64,000 bases of DNA from Streptomyces sp. NBC_00341 (GCF_041435055.1 NZ_CP108002.1:2170001-2234000), one strand, 5' to 3'. Positions 17,163 through 26,799 are shown, numbered from the stretch's first letter. Notes: generated by a model not told the origin, from the sequence alone. Program-made: numbers and translations.

Positions 17163-17612
17163 TCAGGCCTTCGGGACGGACTCGACGCGCTTCTTCAGTC
17201 CGGCCAGGGCGCGGTCGATGATGACCTTCTCGGCCTTCCGCTTGATCATGCCGAGCATCGGGATCTTGACGTCGACGGTCAGCCGGTAGGTGACCTCCGT
17301 GCGGTCGCCCTCGCCCAGCGGGGCCAGTGCGTAGGAGCCGTCGATGGCGCGCAGCATCTGGGACTTGACCAGGGTCCAGCTGACCTCGTAGTCACCGATC
17401 CAGGTGTACGCGAGGGTGTGGTCGTCCTTGATCGCTCCGGCGTCCAGGACGAGGCGGACCTTCTCGGCGCGGCCGCGGTCGTCGGAGGCGAGCACCTCGG
17501 CCTCCTTGACCTCGCCGGTCCATTCCGGATAGCGGTCGAAGTCGGCGATCACACCCATGACGTCGGCCGGTGCCGCCTCGATCGTGATCGTCGAGCTGGT
17601 GTGTTCAGCCAT
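17163..17612 (-). CDS. SRPBCC (polyketide cyclase/START-like) protein
   Basis: 149 residues covering one SRPBCC/Bet v1-like fold: an N-terminal strand with STITIEAAP, the DFDRYPEW segment and a long C-terminal helix (KRKAEKVIIDRALAGLKKRV). These domains bind hydrophobic ligands in a cavity. ATG at 17612 follows GGAGGG. It is the first gene of a two-gene unit with the ArsA-like ATPase, and the pairing is kept in mycobacteria, so the ATPase is the likely partner. Confidence 0.85.
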   Translation of the reverse strand: MAEHTSSTITIEAAPADVMGVIADFDRYPEWTGEVKEAEVLASDDRGRAEKVRLVLDAGAIKDDHTLAYTWIGDYEVSWTLVKSQMLRAIDGSYALAPLGEGDRTEVTYRLTVDVKIPMLGMIKRKAEKVIIDRALAGLKKRVESVPKA

Positions 17613-17729
17613 CGCTGTGGCCCTCCAGTGCGGTGTACCGGTCGGTCGGCAGAGGCCTGCCGCCAGAAGGCTATCGCGTGTGCGCCGCGCCCCGGCCCAG
17701 GGCCTGCCGCGATGCCCGGCCGGGTCCGG

Positions 17730-18536
17730 TCACCATTCCAGCGCCCAGGGCGTGCCGGTCGAGGCGAAGTGGCCGACGTTCACGCACTCGGTGGTGCCGA
17801 TCCGCATCCGGCGGACCAGGGGCTGGTGGACGTGGCCGAACACGGAGTACCGGGGCCGGGTGCGGCGGATGGCGTCGAGCAGGGCGCGGCTGCCGCGTTC
17901 GAACCGGCGCGCCACGGTGTCGTAGGTCAGCTCGGGGACGTCGGGCGGGATGTGGGTGCAGAGCACGTCGACCTCGCCCACCGCCTCGATCTTGGCGGCG
18001 TACTCCTCGTCGCTGATCTCGTACGGGGTGCGCATCGGGGTCCGCAGGCCGCCGCCGACGAAGCCGAAGACGCGGCCGCCGATCTCGACGCGCTCGCCGT
18101 CCAGGACGGTGGTTCCGGGGCGGGCGTACTCGGGCCACAGGGTGGGGATGTCGACGTTGCCGTAGGTGGCGTACGTCGGGGTGGGCAGCGCGGCGAACAT
18201 CTCGGCGTACTGCTTGCGCACCGCGGAGACGATCGCGGCGTTGCGGTCCACGCCCGCCCAGAGCTCCCGGCCGAAGTCCCGGGCCTCCTCGAAGCGGCGC
18301 TCGGTGCGCAGGGCGACGAGGCGGTCGGCGTTCTCCACGCCGAAGAGTTCCGGGAAGATGCCGCGCGCGTGGTCGGCGTAGTCGAGGAAGAGCACCAGGT
18401 CGCCGAGGCAGACGAGGGCGTCGGCGCCGTCCCCCGCACGGGCCAGCGCCTCGGTGTTCCCGTGCACGTCACTGACCACGTGGACGCGGGTGCGCCGCTC
18501 GGCGGCGGCCTCCCGGCTGTTCGGTGCTGCTCGCAT
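17730..18536 (-). CDS. Metallophosphoesterase
   Basis: 268-residue calcineurin-like phosphoesterase. Metal-binding motifs in order: SDVHGN, GDLV, GNVD, CTHIP and GHVHQP, a full two-metal site. It is probably cytoplasmic. ATG at 18536 has AGGGTG 6 nt upstream; the GTG at 18545 lies inside that ribosome site. Substrate unknown (phosphodiester or nucleotide). Divergent from fadD across a 279-bp gap in which I see no clear motif. Confidence 0.85.
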   Translation of the reverse strand: MRAAPNSREAAAERRTRVHVVSDVHGNTEALARAGDGADALVCLGDLVLFLDYADHARGIFPELFGVENADRLVALRTERRFEEARDFGRELWAGVDRNAAIVSAVRKQYAEMFAALPTPTYATYGNVDIPTLWPEYARPGTTVLDGERVEIGGRVFGFVGGGLRTPMRTPYEISDEEYAAKIEAVGEVDVLCTHIPPDVPELTYDTVARRFERGSRALLDAIRRTRPRYSVFGHVHQPLVRRMRIGTTECVNVGHFASTGTPWALEW

Positions 18537-18815
18537 GATGATCACCCTAGAACCCTCGCCTCCACCTGGGTAGAGGGCACCGGACCTGCGGTTACTTCCA
18601 GGGGCCTGTACGGGTGCACTACTGTGCGCGAAAGCCCGACCGATATGTGTGACGCGTAAGACATCTGGCCGGGACCCCCTATCCGGAACCGAGTACTGGT
18701 GGGTAACGTCCGGGCAGTCCAGTCGTGCTCACCCCACTGAGCACCCGCCATCTTGGACCGCATCCGGTGCGTCACACAGAGCCGTGGCACCGGAGCCCGA
18801 TGAGGAGCAGCAGTC

Positions 18816-20615
18816 TTGCGCGAGTTCAGCCTTCCGGCCCTGTACGAGGTCCCCTCGGACGGCAACCTGACGGATCTCATCCGCCGCAATGCCGCTCAGC
18901 ATCCCGATGTCGCGGTGATGAGCCGCAAAGTGGCGGGCGTCTGGACGGACGTCACCGCCACCGAGTTCCTGGCCGAGGTCAGAGCCGTCGCCAAGGGGCT
19001 GATCGCGGCGGGTGTCGAGCCCGGCGACCGGGTGGCCCTGCTCTCCCGCACCCGTTACGAGTGGGTGCTGGTCGACTTCGCGATCTGGAGCGCGGGCGCG
19101 GTCACCGTGCCGGTGTACGAGACCAGTTCCGTCGAGCAGATCCAGTGGATCCTGGGCGACTCCGGCGCCACCCTGTGCGTCGTGGAGTCCGAGGCCCACC
19201 AGGCGTCCGTCGTCTCGGTCCAGGAGGGGCTGCCCGGACTGAAGGGCATCTGGCGCATCGACGACGACACGATCCGTCAGATGTCGGCGCTCGGCGAGGC
19301 GGAGGTCTCCGACGAGGTCCTCGATCTGCGGATGACGAGCGCCAAGGCCGACGACCCGGCCACCATCGTCTACACCTCCGGCACCACCGGCCGCCCCAAG
19401 GGCTGCGTGCTGACCCACCGCAGCTTCTTCGCGGAGTGCGGAAACGTGGTGGAGCGGCTCAAGCCCCTCTTCCGTACCGGCGAGTGTTCGGTGCTCCTCT
19501 TCCTGCCCGCGGCGCATGTGTTCGGACGGCTGGTCGAGGTCGCCTCAGTGATGGCCCCGATCAAGCTCGGCTGCGTACCGGACATCAAGAACCTCACCGA
19601 TGAGCTGGCCGCGTTCCGGCCGACCCTGATCCTCGGGGTGCCGCGGGTCTTCGAGAAGGTCTACAACTCGGCGCGCGCCAAGGCCCAGGCGGACGGCAAG
19701 GGCAAGATCTTCGACAAGGCCGCGAACACGGCGATCGCCTACAGCCGGGCGCTGGGCACCCCGCAGGGCCCGCCCATGGGCCTGAAGTTCAAGCACAAGG
19801 TGTTCGACCGGCTGGTCTACAGCAAGCTGCGGGCCGTGCTCGGCGGACGCGGCGAGTACGCGATCTCCGGTGGCGCCCCGCTCGGTGAGCGGCTCGGGCA
19901 CTTCTACCGGGGCATCGGCTTCACCGTCCTGGAGGGCTACGGCCTGACCGAGACGTGCGCGGCCACCGCCTTCAACCCGTGGGACCGCCAGAAGATCGGC
20001 ACGGTCGGCCAGCCGCTGCCCGGCTCCGTCGTGCGGATCGCGGACGACGGCGAGGTGCTGCTCCACGGCGAGCACCTGTTCTCCGGCTACTGGAACAACG
20101 AGACGGCGACGGCGGAGGCGCTGGCCGACGGCTGGTTCCACACCGGCGACATCGGCACCCTCGACGAGGACGGCTACCTCGCGATCACCGGCCGCAAGAA
20201 GGAGATCATCGTCACGGCCGGCGGCAAGAACGTCGCGCCCGCCGTCATCGAGGACCGCATCCGTGGGCACGCCCTGGTGGCGGAGTGCATGGTGGTCGGC
20301 GACGGGCGCCCGTTCGTGGGCGCGCTGGTGACGCTGGACGAGGAGTTCCTCGGGCACTGGGCGGAGGAGCACGGCAAGCCCGTCGGCTCCACCGCGCTCT
20401 CGCTGCGCGAGGACCCGGAGCTGCTGGCCGAGGTGCAGCGCGCGATCGACGACGGCAACGCCGCGGTGTCCAAGGCCGAGTCCGTACGCAAGTTCCGCAT
20501 CCTGGCCGCCCAGTTCACCGAGGAGGCGGGCCACATCACGCCGTCGCTGAAGCTGAAGCGCAATGTGGTGGCGAAGGACTTCGCGGACGAGGTCGAGTCG
20601 ATCTACCGCAGCTGA
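18816..20615 (+). CDS. fadD: Long-chain fatty-acid-CoA ligase (FadD15 type)
   Basis: Activates long-chain fatty acids to acyl-CoA via acyl-AMP; 599 residues. The P-loop-like motif YTSGTTGRPKG lies at ~186, the adenylate motif GYGLTET at ~372, and the hinge region GWFHTGDIG and GRKKEIIVTAGGKN follow. TTG at 18816 has GAGGAG 8 nt upstream. Syntenic with M. tuberculosis fadD15 (Rv2187), next to the PimB gene. Monocistronic, closed by a strong hairpin. Confidence 0.93.
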   Translation: MREFSLPALYEVPSDGNLTDLIRRNAAQHPDVAVMSRKVAGVWTDVTATEFLAEVRAVAKGLIAAGVEPGDRVALLSRTRYEWVLVDFAIWSAGAVTVPVYETSSVEQIQWILGDSGATLCVVESEAHQASVVSVQEGLPGLKGIWRIDDDTIRQMSALGEAEVSDEVLDLRMTSAKADDPATIVYTSGTTGRPKGCVLTHRSFFAECGNVVERLKPLFRTGECSVLLFLPAAHVFGRLVEVASVMAPIKLGCVPDIKNLTDELAAFRPTLILGVPRVFEKVYNSARAKAQADGKGKIFDKAANTAIAYSRALGTPQGPPMGLKFKHKVFDRLVYSKLRAVLGGRGEYAISGGAPLGERLGHFYRGIGFTVLEGYGLTETCAATAFNPWDRQKIGTVGQPLPGSVVRIADDGEVLLHGEHLFSGYWNNETATAEALADGWFHTGDIGTLDEDGYLAITGRKKEIIVTAGGKNVAPAVIEDRIRGHALVAECMVVGDGRPFVGALVTLDEEFLGHWAEEHGKPVGSTALSLREDPELLAEVQRAIDDGNAAVSKAESVRKFRILAAQFTEEAGHITPSLKLKRNVVAKDFADEVESIYRS

Positions 20616-20624
20616 TCCGGACGT

Positions 20625-20664
20625 ACGGGGGAGGGGCTCCGGCTCACCGGGGCCCCTCCCCCGT
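20625..20664. terminator. Bidirectional terminator between fadD and the GT4 gene
   Basis: A 13-bp stem, 20625-20637 with 20652-20664, with extra pairs in the loop. It fills the gap between two convergent stop codons. Confidence 0.88.
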
Positions 20665-21807
20665 TCACAGCAGCGTCCTGAGCTTCTGGGCCAGCAGGTC
20701 CCAGCGCCACTTCTCCTCGACCCAGGCCCGGCCCCGCTCCCCCATCCGCCGGCGCAGCTCCGCGTCACCGAGCAGCGCGACGATCCGCTCCGCCGACTCC
20801 TCGGCGGAGCCGCCGCGCACCACCCACCCCGTCTCGCCGTCGAGCACCGCGTCGGGGGCGCCGCCCGAGTCGCCCGCCACCACCGGCAGCCCGGTCGCGG
20901 ACGCCTCCAGGTAGACGATGCCGAGGCCCTCCACGTCCAGGCCGCCGCGCCGGGTGCGGCACGGCATCGCGAAGACGTCACCGGCCCCGTAGTGCGCGGG
21001 CAGCTCCGCCCAGGGCACGGGGCCGGTGAACCGCACCGAATCCTGCACCCCGGTCTCCGCGGCCAGCTTCTTCAGCTCGTCCGCGTACGGTCCGCCGCCG
21101 ACGATCAGCAGCACGGCGTCGGGCACCTCGGCCAGGATCGCGGGCATCGCGAGGATCAGGGTGTCCTGGCCCTTGCGGGGCACCAGCCGGGACACGCAGA
21201 CGACGACCGGCCGGTCCGTGAGCCCGAGCCGGGCCCGGACCAGATCGCCGCCCGAGTCCGGGTGGAAGGTCTTCTCGTCCACGCCGGGCGGCAGCTGGAC
21301 CATGCGCTCCGCGGCCGCCGGGGTCAGCGCGGCGGCGATCCGGGAGCGGGTGTACTCGCCGAGGTAGGTGATCGTGTCCGTACCCTCGCCGATCCGCCGC
21401 AGCAGCTGCCGGGAGGCGGGCAGCTGGGCCCAGCCGGCCTCGTGCCCGTGCGTGGTGGCGACCAGCCGGCGGGCACCGGCCCGGCGCAGCGCGGGTGCCA
21501 TCAGCCCGAGCGGGGCGGCGGCGCCGAACCAGACGGACGAGCAGCCGTGGGTGCGCAGCAGCTGGACGGCGCGGCGGGTCACCCTCGGGGTCGGCAGCAG
21601 CATCGTCGTACGGTCGCGGACCACGGTGAAGGGCTGCTCCGCGTCGAAGGCGGCGGTGGCCTCGGCACCCTCGGGGCCGCGCTTCCAGGTGGAGGCGTAG
21701 ACGACGATCCGGTCCGGGTCCAGCCGGAGCGCCATGTTGTGCAGGAACGCCTGGATGCCACCGGGGCGGGGCGGGAAGTCGTTGGTCACGATCAGGGTCT
21801 TGTCCAT
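20665..21807 (-). CDS. GT4 mannosyltransferase, PimB-like
   Basis: 380-residue GT-B glycosyltransferase. The N-terminal acceptor domain begins TLIVTNDFPPRPGGIQ; the C-terminal donor domain has SRLVPRKGQDTL and the GT4 acidic motif EGLGIVYLEA. In M. tuberculosis the gene beside fadD15 in this block is pimB (Rv2188c), which adds the second mannose to phosphatidylinositol mannoside; the same reaction is inferred here. ATG at 21807 starts the conserved region. Frames upstream of it are non-coding. Confidence 0.85.
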   Translation of the reverse strand: MDKTLIVTNDFPPRPGGIQAFLHNMALRLDPDRIVVYASTWKRGPEGAEATAAFDAEQPFTVVRDRTTMLLPTPRVTRRAVQLLRTHGCSSVWFGAAAPLGLMAPALRRAGARRLVATTHGHEAGWAQLPASRQLLRRIGEGTDTITYLGEYTRSRIAAALTPAAAERMVQLPPGVDEKTFHPDSGGDLVRARLGLTDRPVVVCVSRLVPRKGQDTLILAMPAILAEVPDAVLLIVGGGPYADELKKLAAETGVQDSVRFTGPVPWAELPAHYGAGDVFAMPCRTRRGGLDVEGLGIVYLEASATGLPVVAGDSGGAPDAVLDGETGWVVRGGSAEESAERIVALLGDAELRRRMGERGRAWVEEKWRWDLLAQKLRTLL

Positions 21808-21907
21808 CGCCGCCGACAGTACCGGGCGGCCCCGCCTCGTGGCTCTCGCACGGACGGGGCGGGCATCATGTCCTGTCGTACGACCGACGGACGGACGAGG
21901 GCGGGAC

Positions 21908-23140
21908 ATGACGGGTTCGAGCAGCGCACGACCGGCCTTCGTGGTGTGGGCCCTCAGCAGGGCCCTGCTGCTGCTGTGCGTCATCAAGGTGATCACGCTG
22001 CCGGGTCCCGACGTGACGAGCGACGTGTCTGTGATCTACCACGGCTGGTACGACGTGCTGAGCTCGGGCAGCTACCCGCAGTCCGACGTCACGTGGCAGT
22101 ACCCGCCCCTCGCGGCGCTCGCGATCCTCTCCCCCGCCCTGCTGCCGTTCCTGGACTACGCCTCGGCCTTCTTCGTGCTGGCGTTCCTCTGCGACGCGCT
22201 GGTGCTCGGTCTGCTGCTGTACGCGGGCCGGGGCGCGGCCCGGCGGACGGCCGGGGCGTGGGTGTGGGTGGCGGGCGTGCCGCTGCTGGGGACGACGGCG
22301 TACGCCCGGTACGACGTGATGGTGACGGCCGTCGCGGTGGCGGCGCTGCTGGCGGGGGTGCGGCATCCGAAGGTGCTGGGGGCGCTGGCGGCGTTCGGGG
22401 CGCTGCTGAAGGTGTGGCCTGCGCTGGTGCTGGCCGGTACGGCCCGGGGGCGGCAGACGCGGCTGGCGTGGGCGACGGCGGCCGGGGTGGCGGTGGTGCT
22501 GCTGGTGGTGTGCGCGGTGGCGGCGCCCGGCGCGCTGGCCTTCCTCGGCTTCCAGCGCGACCGGGGCACAGAGGTCGAGTCGCTGGGTGCGCTGGTCTTC
22601 CACGTGGCGCGGCAGTTCGGCTGGCAGGGCCGGGTGGAGCTGCACTACGGCTCACTGGAGTTCCTGGGCCCGCACGTGCCGCTGGTGAGTACGCTCGCGC
22701 TGGGGCTGAGCGTGCTGGCGTTCGGCTGGCTGCTGGTGTGGCGGCTGAAGGCGCGCACGTTCGGTGTGAGTACGCCGGCGGACGCGGCGTTCACCGCGGT
22801 GCTGCTGTTCACCACCACGAGCCGGGTGATCAGCCCGCAGTACATGCTGTGGCTGGTCGGTCTGGCGGCGGTCTGCCTGGTCTTCCGGGAGAGCCGGATG
22901 GCGCTGCCCGCCTGTCTGGTGCTGGTGGCGACGGGCGTCACCCAGCTGGAGTTCCCGCTCGGGTTCGTCCATGTGGTCACGAGCGACGCGACGGGCGTGC
23001 TCCTGATGTTCGTACGCAACGGGCTGCTGGTCGCCGCGACGCTGATCGCGGGCGGGCGGCTCTGGCGGGACACGGTGACGCGGCCGGCCCCCGAGGTCAG
23101 CCCAGCCGGTCGCGCACGTACTCCCGCCAGCGCGCCGTGA
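21908..23140 (+). CDS. GT87 (DUF2029) polyprenyl-phosphate-mannose-type mannosyltransferase
   Basis: 410-residue integral membrane protein with about ten hydrophobic segments and short loops, typical of GT-C mannosyltransferases. The first extracytoplasmic loop (YHGWYDVLSSG, WQYPPL) carries the conserved acidic and aromatic residues. M. tuberculosis Rv2181, in the same block, is an alpha-1,2-mannosyltransferase of this family. ATG at 21908 follows GAGGG. Its 3' end overlaps the convergent protease gene by 44 bp. The acceptor (PIM, glycan or protein) is not known. Confidence 0.82.
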   Translation: MTGSSSARPAFVVWALSRALLLLCVIKVITLPGPDVTSDVSVIYHGWYDVLSSGSYPQSDVTWQYPPLAALAILSPALLPFLDYASAFFVLAFLCDALVLGLLLYAGRGAARRTAGAWVWVAGVPLLGTTAYARYDVMVTAVAVAALLAGVRHPKVLGALAAFGALLKVWPALVLAGTARGRQTRLAWATAAGVAVVLLVVCAVAAPGALAFLGFQRDRGTEVESLGALVFHVARQFGWQGRVELHYGSLEFLGPHVPLVSTLALGLSVLAFGWLLVWRLKARTFGVSTPADAAFTAVLLFTTTSRVISPQYMLWLVGLAAVCLVFRESRMALPACLVLVATGVTQLEFPLGFVHVVTSDATGVLLMFVRNGLLVAATLIAGGRLWRDTVTRPAPEVSPAGRARTPASAP

Positions 23141-24350
23141 AGTCCTGCGGAGTGGTCCCGAGCACCTCGTGCAGGGCCTGCTCCACCGCCCCGTCCCGCC
23201 CTGAGTGCCCCCCGACGGCCCGGTAGAAGGCGAACAGCTTCTCCTCGCCCCAGCGCTCCGCGATGAGCTCGCAGGCCAGCCAGCCGCCCTCGTACGCCCT
23301 CGCCAGCCGGTCCGGGTCCTCGGTGAAGCCGAAGTCGCCGTCGGTGGGCAGGGCGGCGGGCGGCTCACCGCTCCGGACGGCGTCCGCCAGCTCGGGCGCG
23401 ACCTCGGCGGCGGTGCGCTCCCCGTCCCGGTAGGCGGCCCAGTCCGCGAAGCCCTCGGAGAGCCAGGTGGGGGTGGCGGACGAGGTGCGGGTGCGGGTGG
23501 CGACGTGGGTGGTCTCGTGGGTGAGGACGACGCGCTGCCCGAAGCCGCCGAGCAGCGCGTACGCCTGCGGGTTGACGATGACCCGGTCGGCGGGCGCGGT
23601 GCCGGAGCCGCCGGTCTCTCCGGTGGTGACGGCCGCTATGCCCCGGTAGTTCGCGGCGGGCGAGCCGAGCAGCTCGCCCATGTCCTGCACGGTGTCCGGG
23701 ACCAGCACCACCACTCGCCCGGCCCACTTCTCCGGCCAGGCCCCGGAGACGGCGGGCACCGCCCGGTCCGCGGTGTCCGCGATCCCGGTCAGCTCCTCGC
23801 GGGGGCGGCCGACGCCCAGCACCAGGCTGTGCTCGCCGCGCACCACCTCGACGTCGCCCTGCTGCCAGAGCTGCCGCCCGCCGCCCCGCGCCGGGCGGTC
23901 CGCGGTGAGGTACCAGCGGCCGTCCGCCTCGTCCCGTTCGAGGTCGAGGACCCGGTCCACGGAGACCGGCGCACTGTCGTAGCCCTTGATCCGGTAGCCG
24001 AGCCGGACGTCGGCGGTGGCCCGGTCCGCGCCGTGCGGCGAGATGTCCGTCAGCCGGTACGTCCAGGAGCCGATCGGCATGTCCGCGAGGTGGTCGAGCT
24101 CCTTGCGCTGCGCGGCCCGCAGGTCGGTGGCGTCCCGGGCGACGACCGAGACGTAGGCGTCCGCGTCGTGGTGCATGACCGCGGCGGCCCGGCGGTCAAG
24201 GGTGGCGCGGATATCGGCGGCCGCGGTGTCCGGGAGGTCTGCGGCCGGGGCCGAGCAGGCGGCGGCGCACAGCAGCGCGGCGAGCACGGCGCCCGCCGCG
24301 CGCCGTCGTCCGCCGCGCACCCGTTCCGCGGTACGCCCCTGATCAGCCAC
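23097..24350 (-). CDS. Lipoprotein zinc metallopeptidase (HETTH)
   Basis: 417 residues. The N-terminus has an arginine-rich stretch, a hydrophobic core and a weak lipobox ending at AAAC (Cys32 or so). An NTF2-like N-terminal part is followed by a gluzincin-like site: HETTH with downstream LSEGFADWAAYRDG supplying the acidic ligand. It is predicted to be tethered outside the membrane. It overlaps the GT87 gene tail to tail by 44 bp. The substrate is unknown. Confidence 0.78.
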   Translation of the reverse strand: MADQGRTAERVRGGRRRAAGAVLAALLCAAACSAPAADLPDTAAADIRATLDRRAAAVMHHDADAYVSVVARDATDLRAAQRKELDHLADMPIGSWTYRLTDISPHGADRATADVRLGYRIKGYDSAPVSVDRVLDLERDEADGRWYLTADRPARGGGRQLWQQGDVEVVRGEHSLVLGVGRPREELTGIADTADRAVPAVSGAWPEKWAGRVVVLVPDTVQDMGELLGSPAANYRGIAAVTTGETGGSGTAPADRVIVNPQAYALLGGFGQRVVLTHETTHVATRTRTSSATPTWLSEGFADWAAYRDGERTAAEVAPELADAVRSGEPPAALPTDGDFGFTEDPDRLARAYEGGWLACELIAERWGEEKLFAFYRAVGGHSGRDGAVEQALHEVLGTTPQDFTARWREYVRDRLG

Positions 24351-24366
24351 ATGACCGAGAGTACGG

Positions 24367-25398
24367 TCAGACCCGGGTCACTGAGGAGACGGGCATCATG
24401 CCGACCGGGTCGTAGCGGACCGGGGCGCCGGGGTACGGGGCGTGGATGACCTGGCCGTTTCCCACGTACATCCCGATATGGCTCGCGTCCGCGCGGTAGG
24501 CGACCAGGTCACCGGGGCGGGCTTCGGAGAGCGGCACCTGATGGCCGGCGTACCGCTGGGCCTGCGAGGTGCGGGGCAGGCTGACCCCGGCCTGCGCGTA
24601 CGCCCACTGCATCAGACCGGAGCAGTCGAATCCGGAGGGACCGCTCGCGCCCCAGACGTACGGGCGGCCCAGCGCCCGTTGGACGGCCGTGACGGCGGCC
24701 GCCGCCCGCGCGGAGCCCGCCGGGAGTCCGGCCACCGTCCCGTCCGCGGTGTCCCGGCCGGTGCGCGAGGACCGGTCGAAGGCTGCCCGTTCGGCACCGC
24801 GCAGCGTTCCGAGCAGCCGCCTGGCCTCGGCGAGCTTGCGGACGACGGTCCGCTTGTGGCGGCTGAGGGCGGCGCGGTCGCGCTCCAGGCCCGCGAGGGA
24901 ACGGGCGGCCTCCGCCCGGGTCTGGGCCAGCGACCGCTGGGCCCTGCGGAGTTCGGCCAGGGCGAGCGCCCGGCTGTCGTTGACCATGCCCAGCGCGGCG
25001 GCCCGCTCCAGGTAGTTGTCCGGGTCAGAGGAGAGCAGCAGGGCGAGCGAGGGGTCGATGCCGCCGGAGCGGTACTGGGCGCGGGCGGCGGAACCGAGCC
25101 CCCTGCGCATCCCGTTGACCCGTTCCTGCCCTCGGGCCGCCCGGTCCTGCGCCCGGCTCACCTCACCGCGCAGCCGCCGGACGTCCTCACCGGCCTTGTT
25201 GTACTGCTCGGTGGCCTGCTCGGCCTCGGCGTAGAGGCGGTCGGCCCGGGACCCGGCGGTCTGCGGGGTGTCCCGCGGTTCGGCGTTCGCGGTGGCCGCG
25301 CCGAGCGTCGCGGCGGCGGTCGCCGCCGCGGCCGACAGGACAGTGACCCGGGCGCTCCGGCTCTGGCCGGGCTGTGTGGAACGGCGATGGGACACCAC
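24367..25398 (-). CDS. NlpC/P60 peptidoglycan hydrolase, copy 1
   Basis: Secreted D,L-endopeptidase of 343 residues. Signal peptide (~15-40), long coiled coil (~55-215), NlpC/P60 domain with catalytic Cys in FDCSGL, His in SHIGMY and a third polar His in HAPYP. It is a paralog of the next gene. GTG at 25398 is chosen because VVSHRR then aligns with MASHRR of the paralog. Own promoter: TTGTCC (25515-25520), 18-bp spacer, TACTCT (25491-25496). I see no riboswitch in front of this copy. Confidence 0.9.
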   Translation of the reverse strand: MVSHRRSTQPGQSRSARVTVLSAAAATAAATLGAATANAEPRDTPQTAGSRADRLYAEAEQATEQYNKAGEDVRRLRGEVSRAQDRAARGQERVNGMRRGLGSAARAQYRSGGIDPSLALLLSSDPDNYLERAAALGMVNDSRALALAELRRAQRSLAQTRAEAARSLAGLERDRAALSRHKRTVVRKLAEARRLLGTLRGAERAAFDRSSRTGRDTADGTVAGLPAGSARAAAAVTAVQRALGRPYVWGASGPSGFDCSGLMQWAYAQAGVSLPRTSQAQRYAGHQVPLSEARPGDLVAYRADASHIGMYVGNGQVIHAPYPGAPVRYDPVGMMPVSSVTRV

Positions 25399-25490
25399 AG
25401 GACGCCGCACTCCCTTCCGCTGTACGCAGATGTGCGCAGCCCCTGCCGCCCGGCTGGGCGGACCGACACCTGGAGCTGCGCGGCAGCCAG

Positions 25491-25520
25491 AGAGTAGTCG
25501 GACGATCACGGAGCGGACAA
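25491..25520 (-). promoter_or_regulatory. Promoter of NlpC/P60 copy 1
   Basis: -35 TTGTCC at 25515-25520 and -10 TACTCT at 25491-25496 on the minus strand, spacer 18 bp. The start of transcription would fall about 85 nt before the gene. Confidence 0.5.
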
Positions 25521-25556
25521 AGACCACGCCGGGCGGGCCGGGGCCGCGAACAGCGG

Positions 25557-25591
25557 CGCCCCGCCGGTGACCTGTGGTCTCCGGCGGGGCG
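25557..25591 (-). terminator. Terminator after NlpC/P60 copy 2
   Basis: CGCCCCGCCGG (25557-25567) pairs with CCGGCGGGGCG (25581-25591), loop 13 nt. It separates the two paralogs, so they are independent transcription units. Confidence 0.8.
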
Positions 25592-25634
25592 GGCAGTCAG
25601 TACGGGGCGCGGGAATTCGCCCGTTCGGGCGTGA

Positions 25635-26660
25635 TCAGATGCGTACGGCGGTCTGGTAGGCGCCGACGGTGTTCATCGACTCGTAGCGGACCACGGCGCC
25701 CGGCTTCGGGGCGTGCAGCACGGTGTTGTTGCCCGCGTAGAGGGCCACGTGCGAGGTGTTGCTGAAGAAGACCAGGTCGCCCGGCTTCAGCTGGCTGCGG
25801 CCGATCTGCGTGCCCTGGTTGATCTGGGTGTACGTGGTGCGGGTGATCTCGGCACCGGCCTGGTGGTAGGCCCACTGGGTCAGACCCGAGCAGTCGAACG
25901 AGCTGGGGCCGGTGCCGCCGGAGACGTACGGCTTGCCCACCTGGGTGGAGGCGGCCTGGAGGGCCGCGCCGCCAAGGGCGGAGGCGGGGACCTCGCTGCC
26001 CAGGTCGACCCGGTCACCGGCGGAGCGGCTGGCGCGCAGGTCGTCCTCGCGGATCTTCGCGCGCTCGGCGGCGGTCAGGGTGTTGAGCACCTGCCGGGCC
26101 TCGGCGAGCTTGCCCTGCTGCTGCTTCTTCTTCTCACCGAGCGTCTTGCGGACGTCGGCCAGGTCACCGAGCTTGTCCTGGGCCTCCTTGCGCTCCTGCG
26201 CGAGGGACCGCTGCTTCTCCTGGATGTTCGTCAGCGCTTCGGTCTGCTTGGCCGTCAACTGGTCCAGCGAGGAGGCCTGGTCCAGGAAGCTGTCCGGGTC
26301 GGAGGCGAGGAAGAGCTGCACCGAGGGGTCGATGCCGCCAGAGCGGTACTGCGCGGCAGCGAGCGAACCGAGTCCGCCGCGGAGCGTGTTGAGCTCCTCC
26401 TGACCGCGGGCGACCTTGTCCTGAAGCGCGCCGACCTGCTTCTCGAGCTTCTCCTGCTTCTCCTTGGCCCCGCTGTACTGCTCGGTGGCGGCCTCCGCCT
26501 CGTGGTAGAGCTTGTCGACCTTCGCCTTGACCTCGCTCTTGGTCGGCTTGGGGTCGGCGTGAGCGGCCTGGGAGGTGAGGGCCACGGCCGCGGCGGCGGT
26601 CGCGGTGAGCACGGTCACACGGGCGCGGCTCGGGTTCTTGGGACGGCGGTGGGACGCCAC
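25635..26660 (-). CDS. NlpC/P60 peptidoglycan hydrolase, copy 2, riboswitch-controlled
   Basis: 341-residue secreted endopeptidase that cuts stem peptides. Signal peptide ending near AHADP (~37), lysine-rich coiled coil (~45-215), NlpC/P60 domain with FDCSGL, SHVALY and HAPKPG. GTG at 26660 has AAGGAG (26670-26675). The mycobacterial counterpart in this block is Rv2190c. A ydaO riboswitch and a sigma-70-like promoter lie upstream, so c-di-AMP level should set expression, as described for several Streptomyces cell-wall hydrolases. Confidence 0.93.
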   Translation of the reverse strand: MASHRRPKNPSRARVTVLTATAAAAVALTSQAAHADPKPTKSEVKAKVDKLYHEAEAATEQYSGAKEKQEKLEKQVGALQDKVARGQEELNTLRGGLGSLAAAQYRSGGIDPSVQLFLASDPDSFLDQASSLDQLTAKQTEALTNIQEKQRSLAQERKEAQDKLGDLADVRKTLGEKKKQQQGKLAEARQVLNTLTAAERAKIREDDLRASRSAGDRVDLGSEVPASALGGAALQAASTQVGKPYVSGGTGPSSFDCSGLTQWAYHQAGAEITRTTYTQINQGTQIGRSQLKPGDLVFFSNTSHVALYAGNNTVLHAPKPGAVVRYESMNTVGAYQTAVRI

Positions 26661-26680
26661 GAAGGCGAGCTCCTTCTTCC

Positions 26681-26793
26681 GTGAGCCGCCTACCGGGCTG
26701 TGGGGGACGTCATCCCCGGCTCCGCAAGGATCACGGACTCGGCGGTTCCTTCACTGCCACCCCGGATGGGTGATCAACCGCGCGAAGGTTCGA
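26681..26793 (-). ncRNA. ydaO (c-di-AMP) riboswitch
   Basis: The leader on the minus strand carries the conserved actinobacterial ydaO blocks: CACCC-ATCC-GGGTG-like hairpin (26763-26774), GGAACCGCCGAGTCC (26736-26750), GATCC-TTGCGGAGCCGGG, the GGGGATGACGTCCCC hairpin and GGTAGGCGGCTCAC (26681-26694). ACCGCC pairs with GGCGGC to close the core. It ends about 6 nt before the ribosome site of the NlpC/P60 gene. Binding of c-di-AMP is known to turn such leaders off. Confidence 0.87.
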
Positions 26794-26799
26794 GGCCCG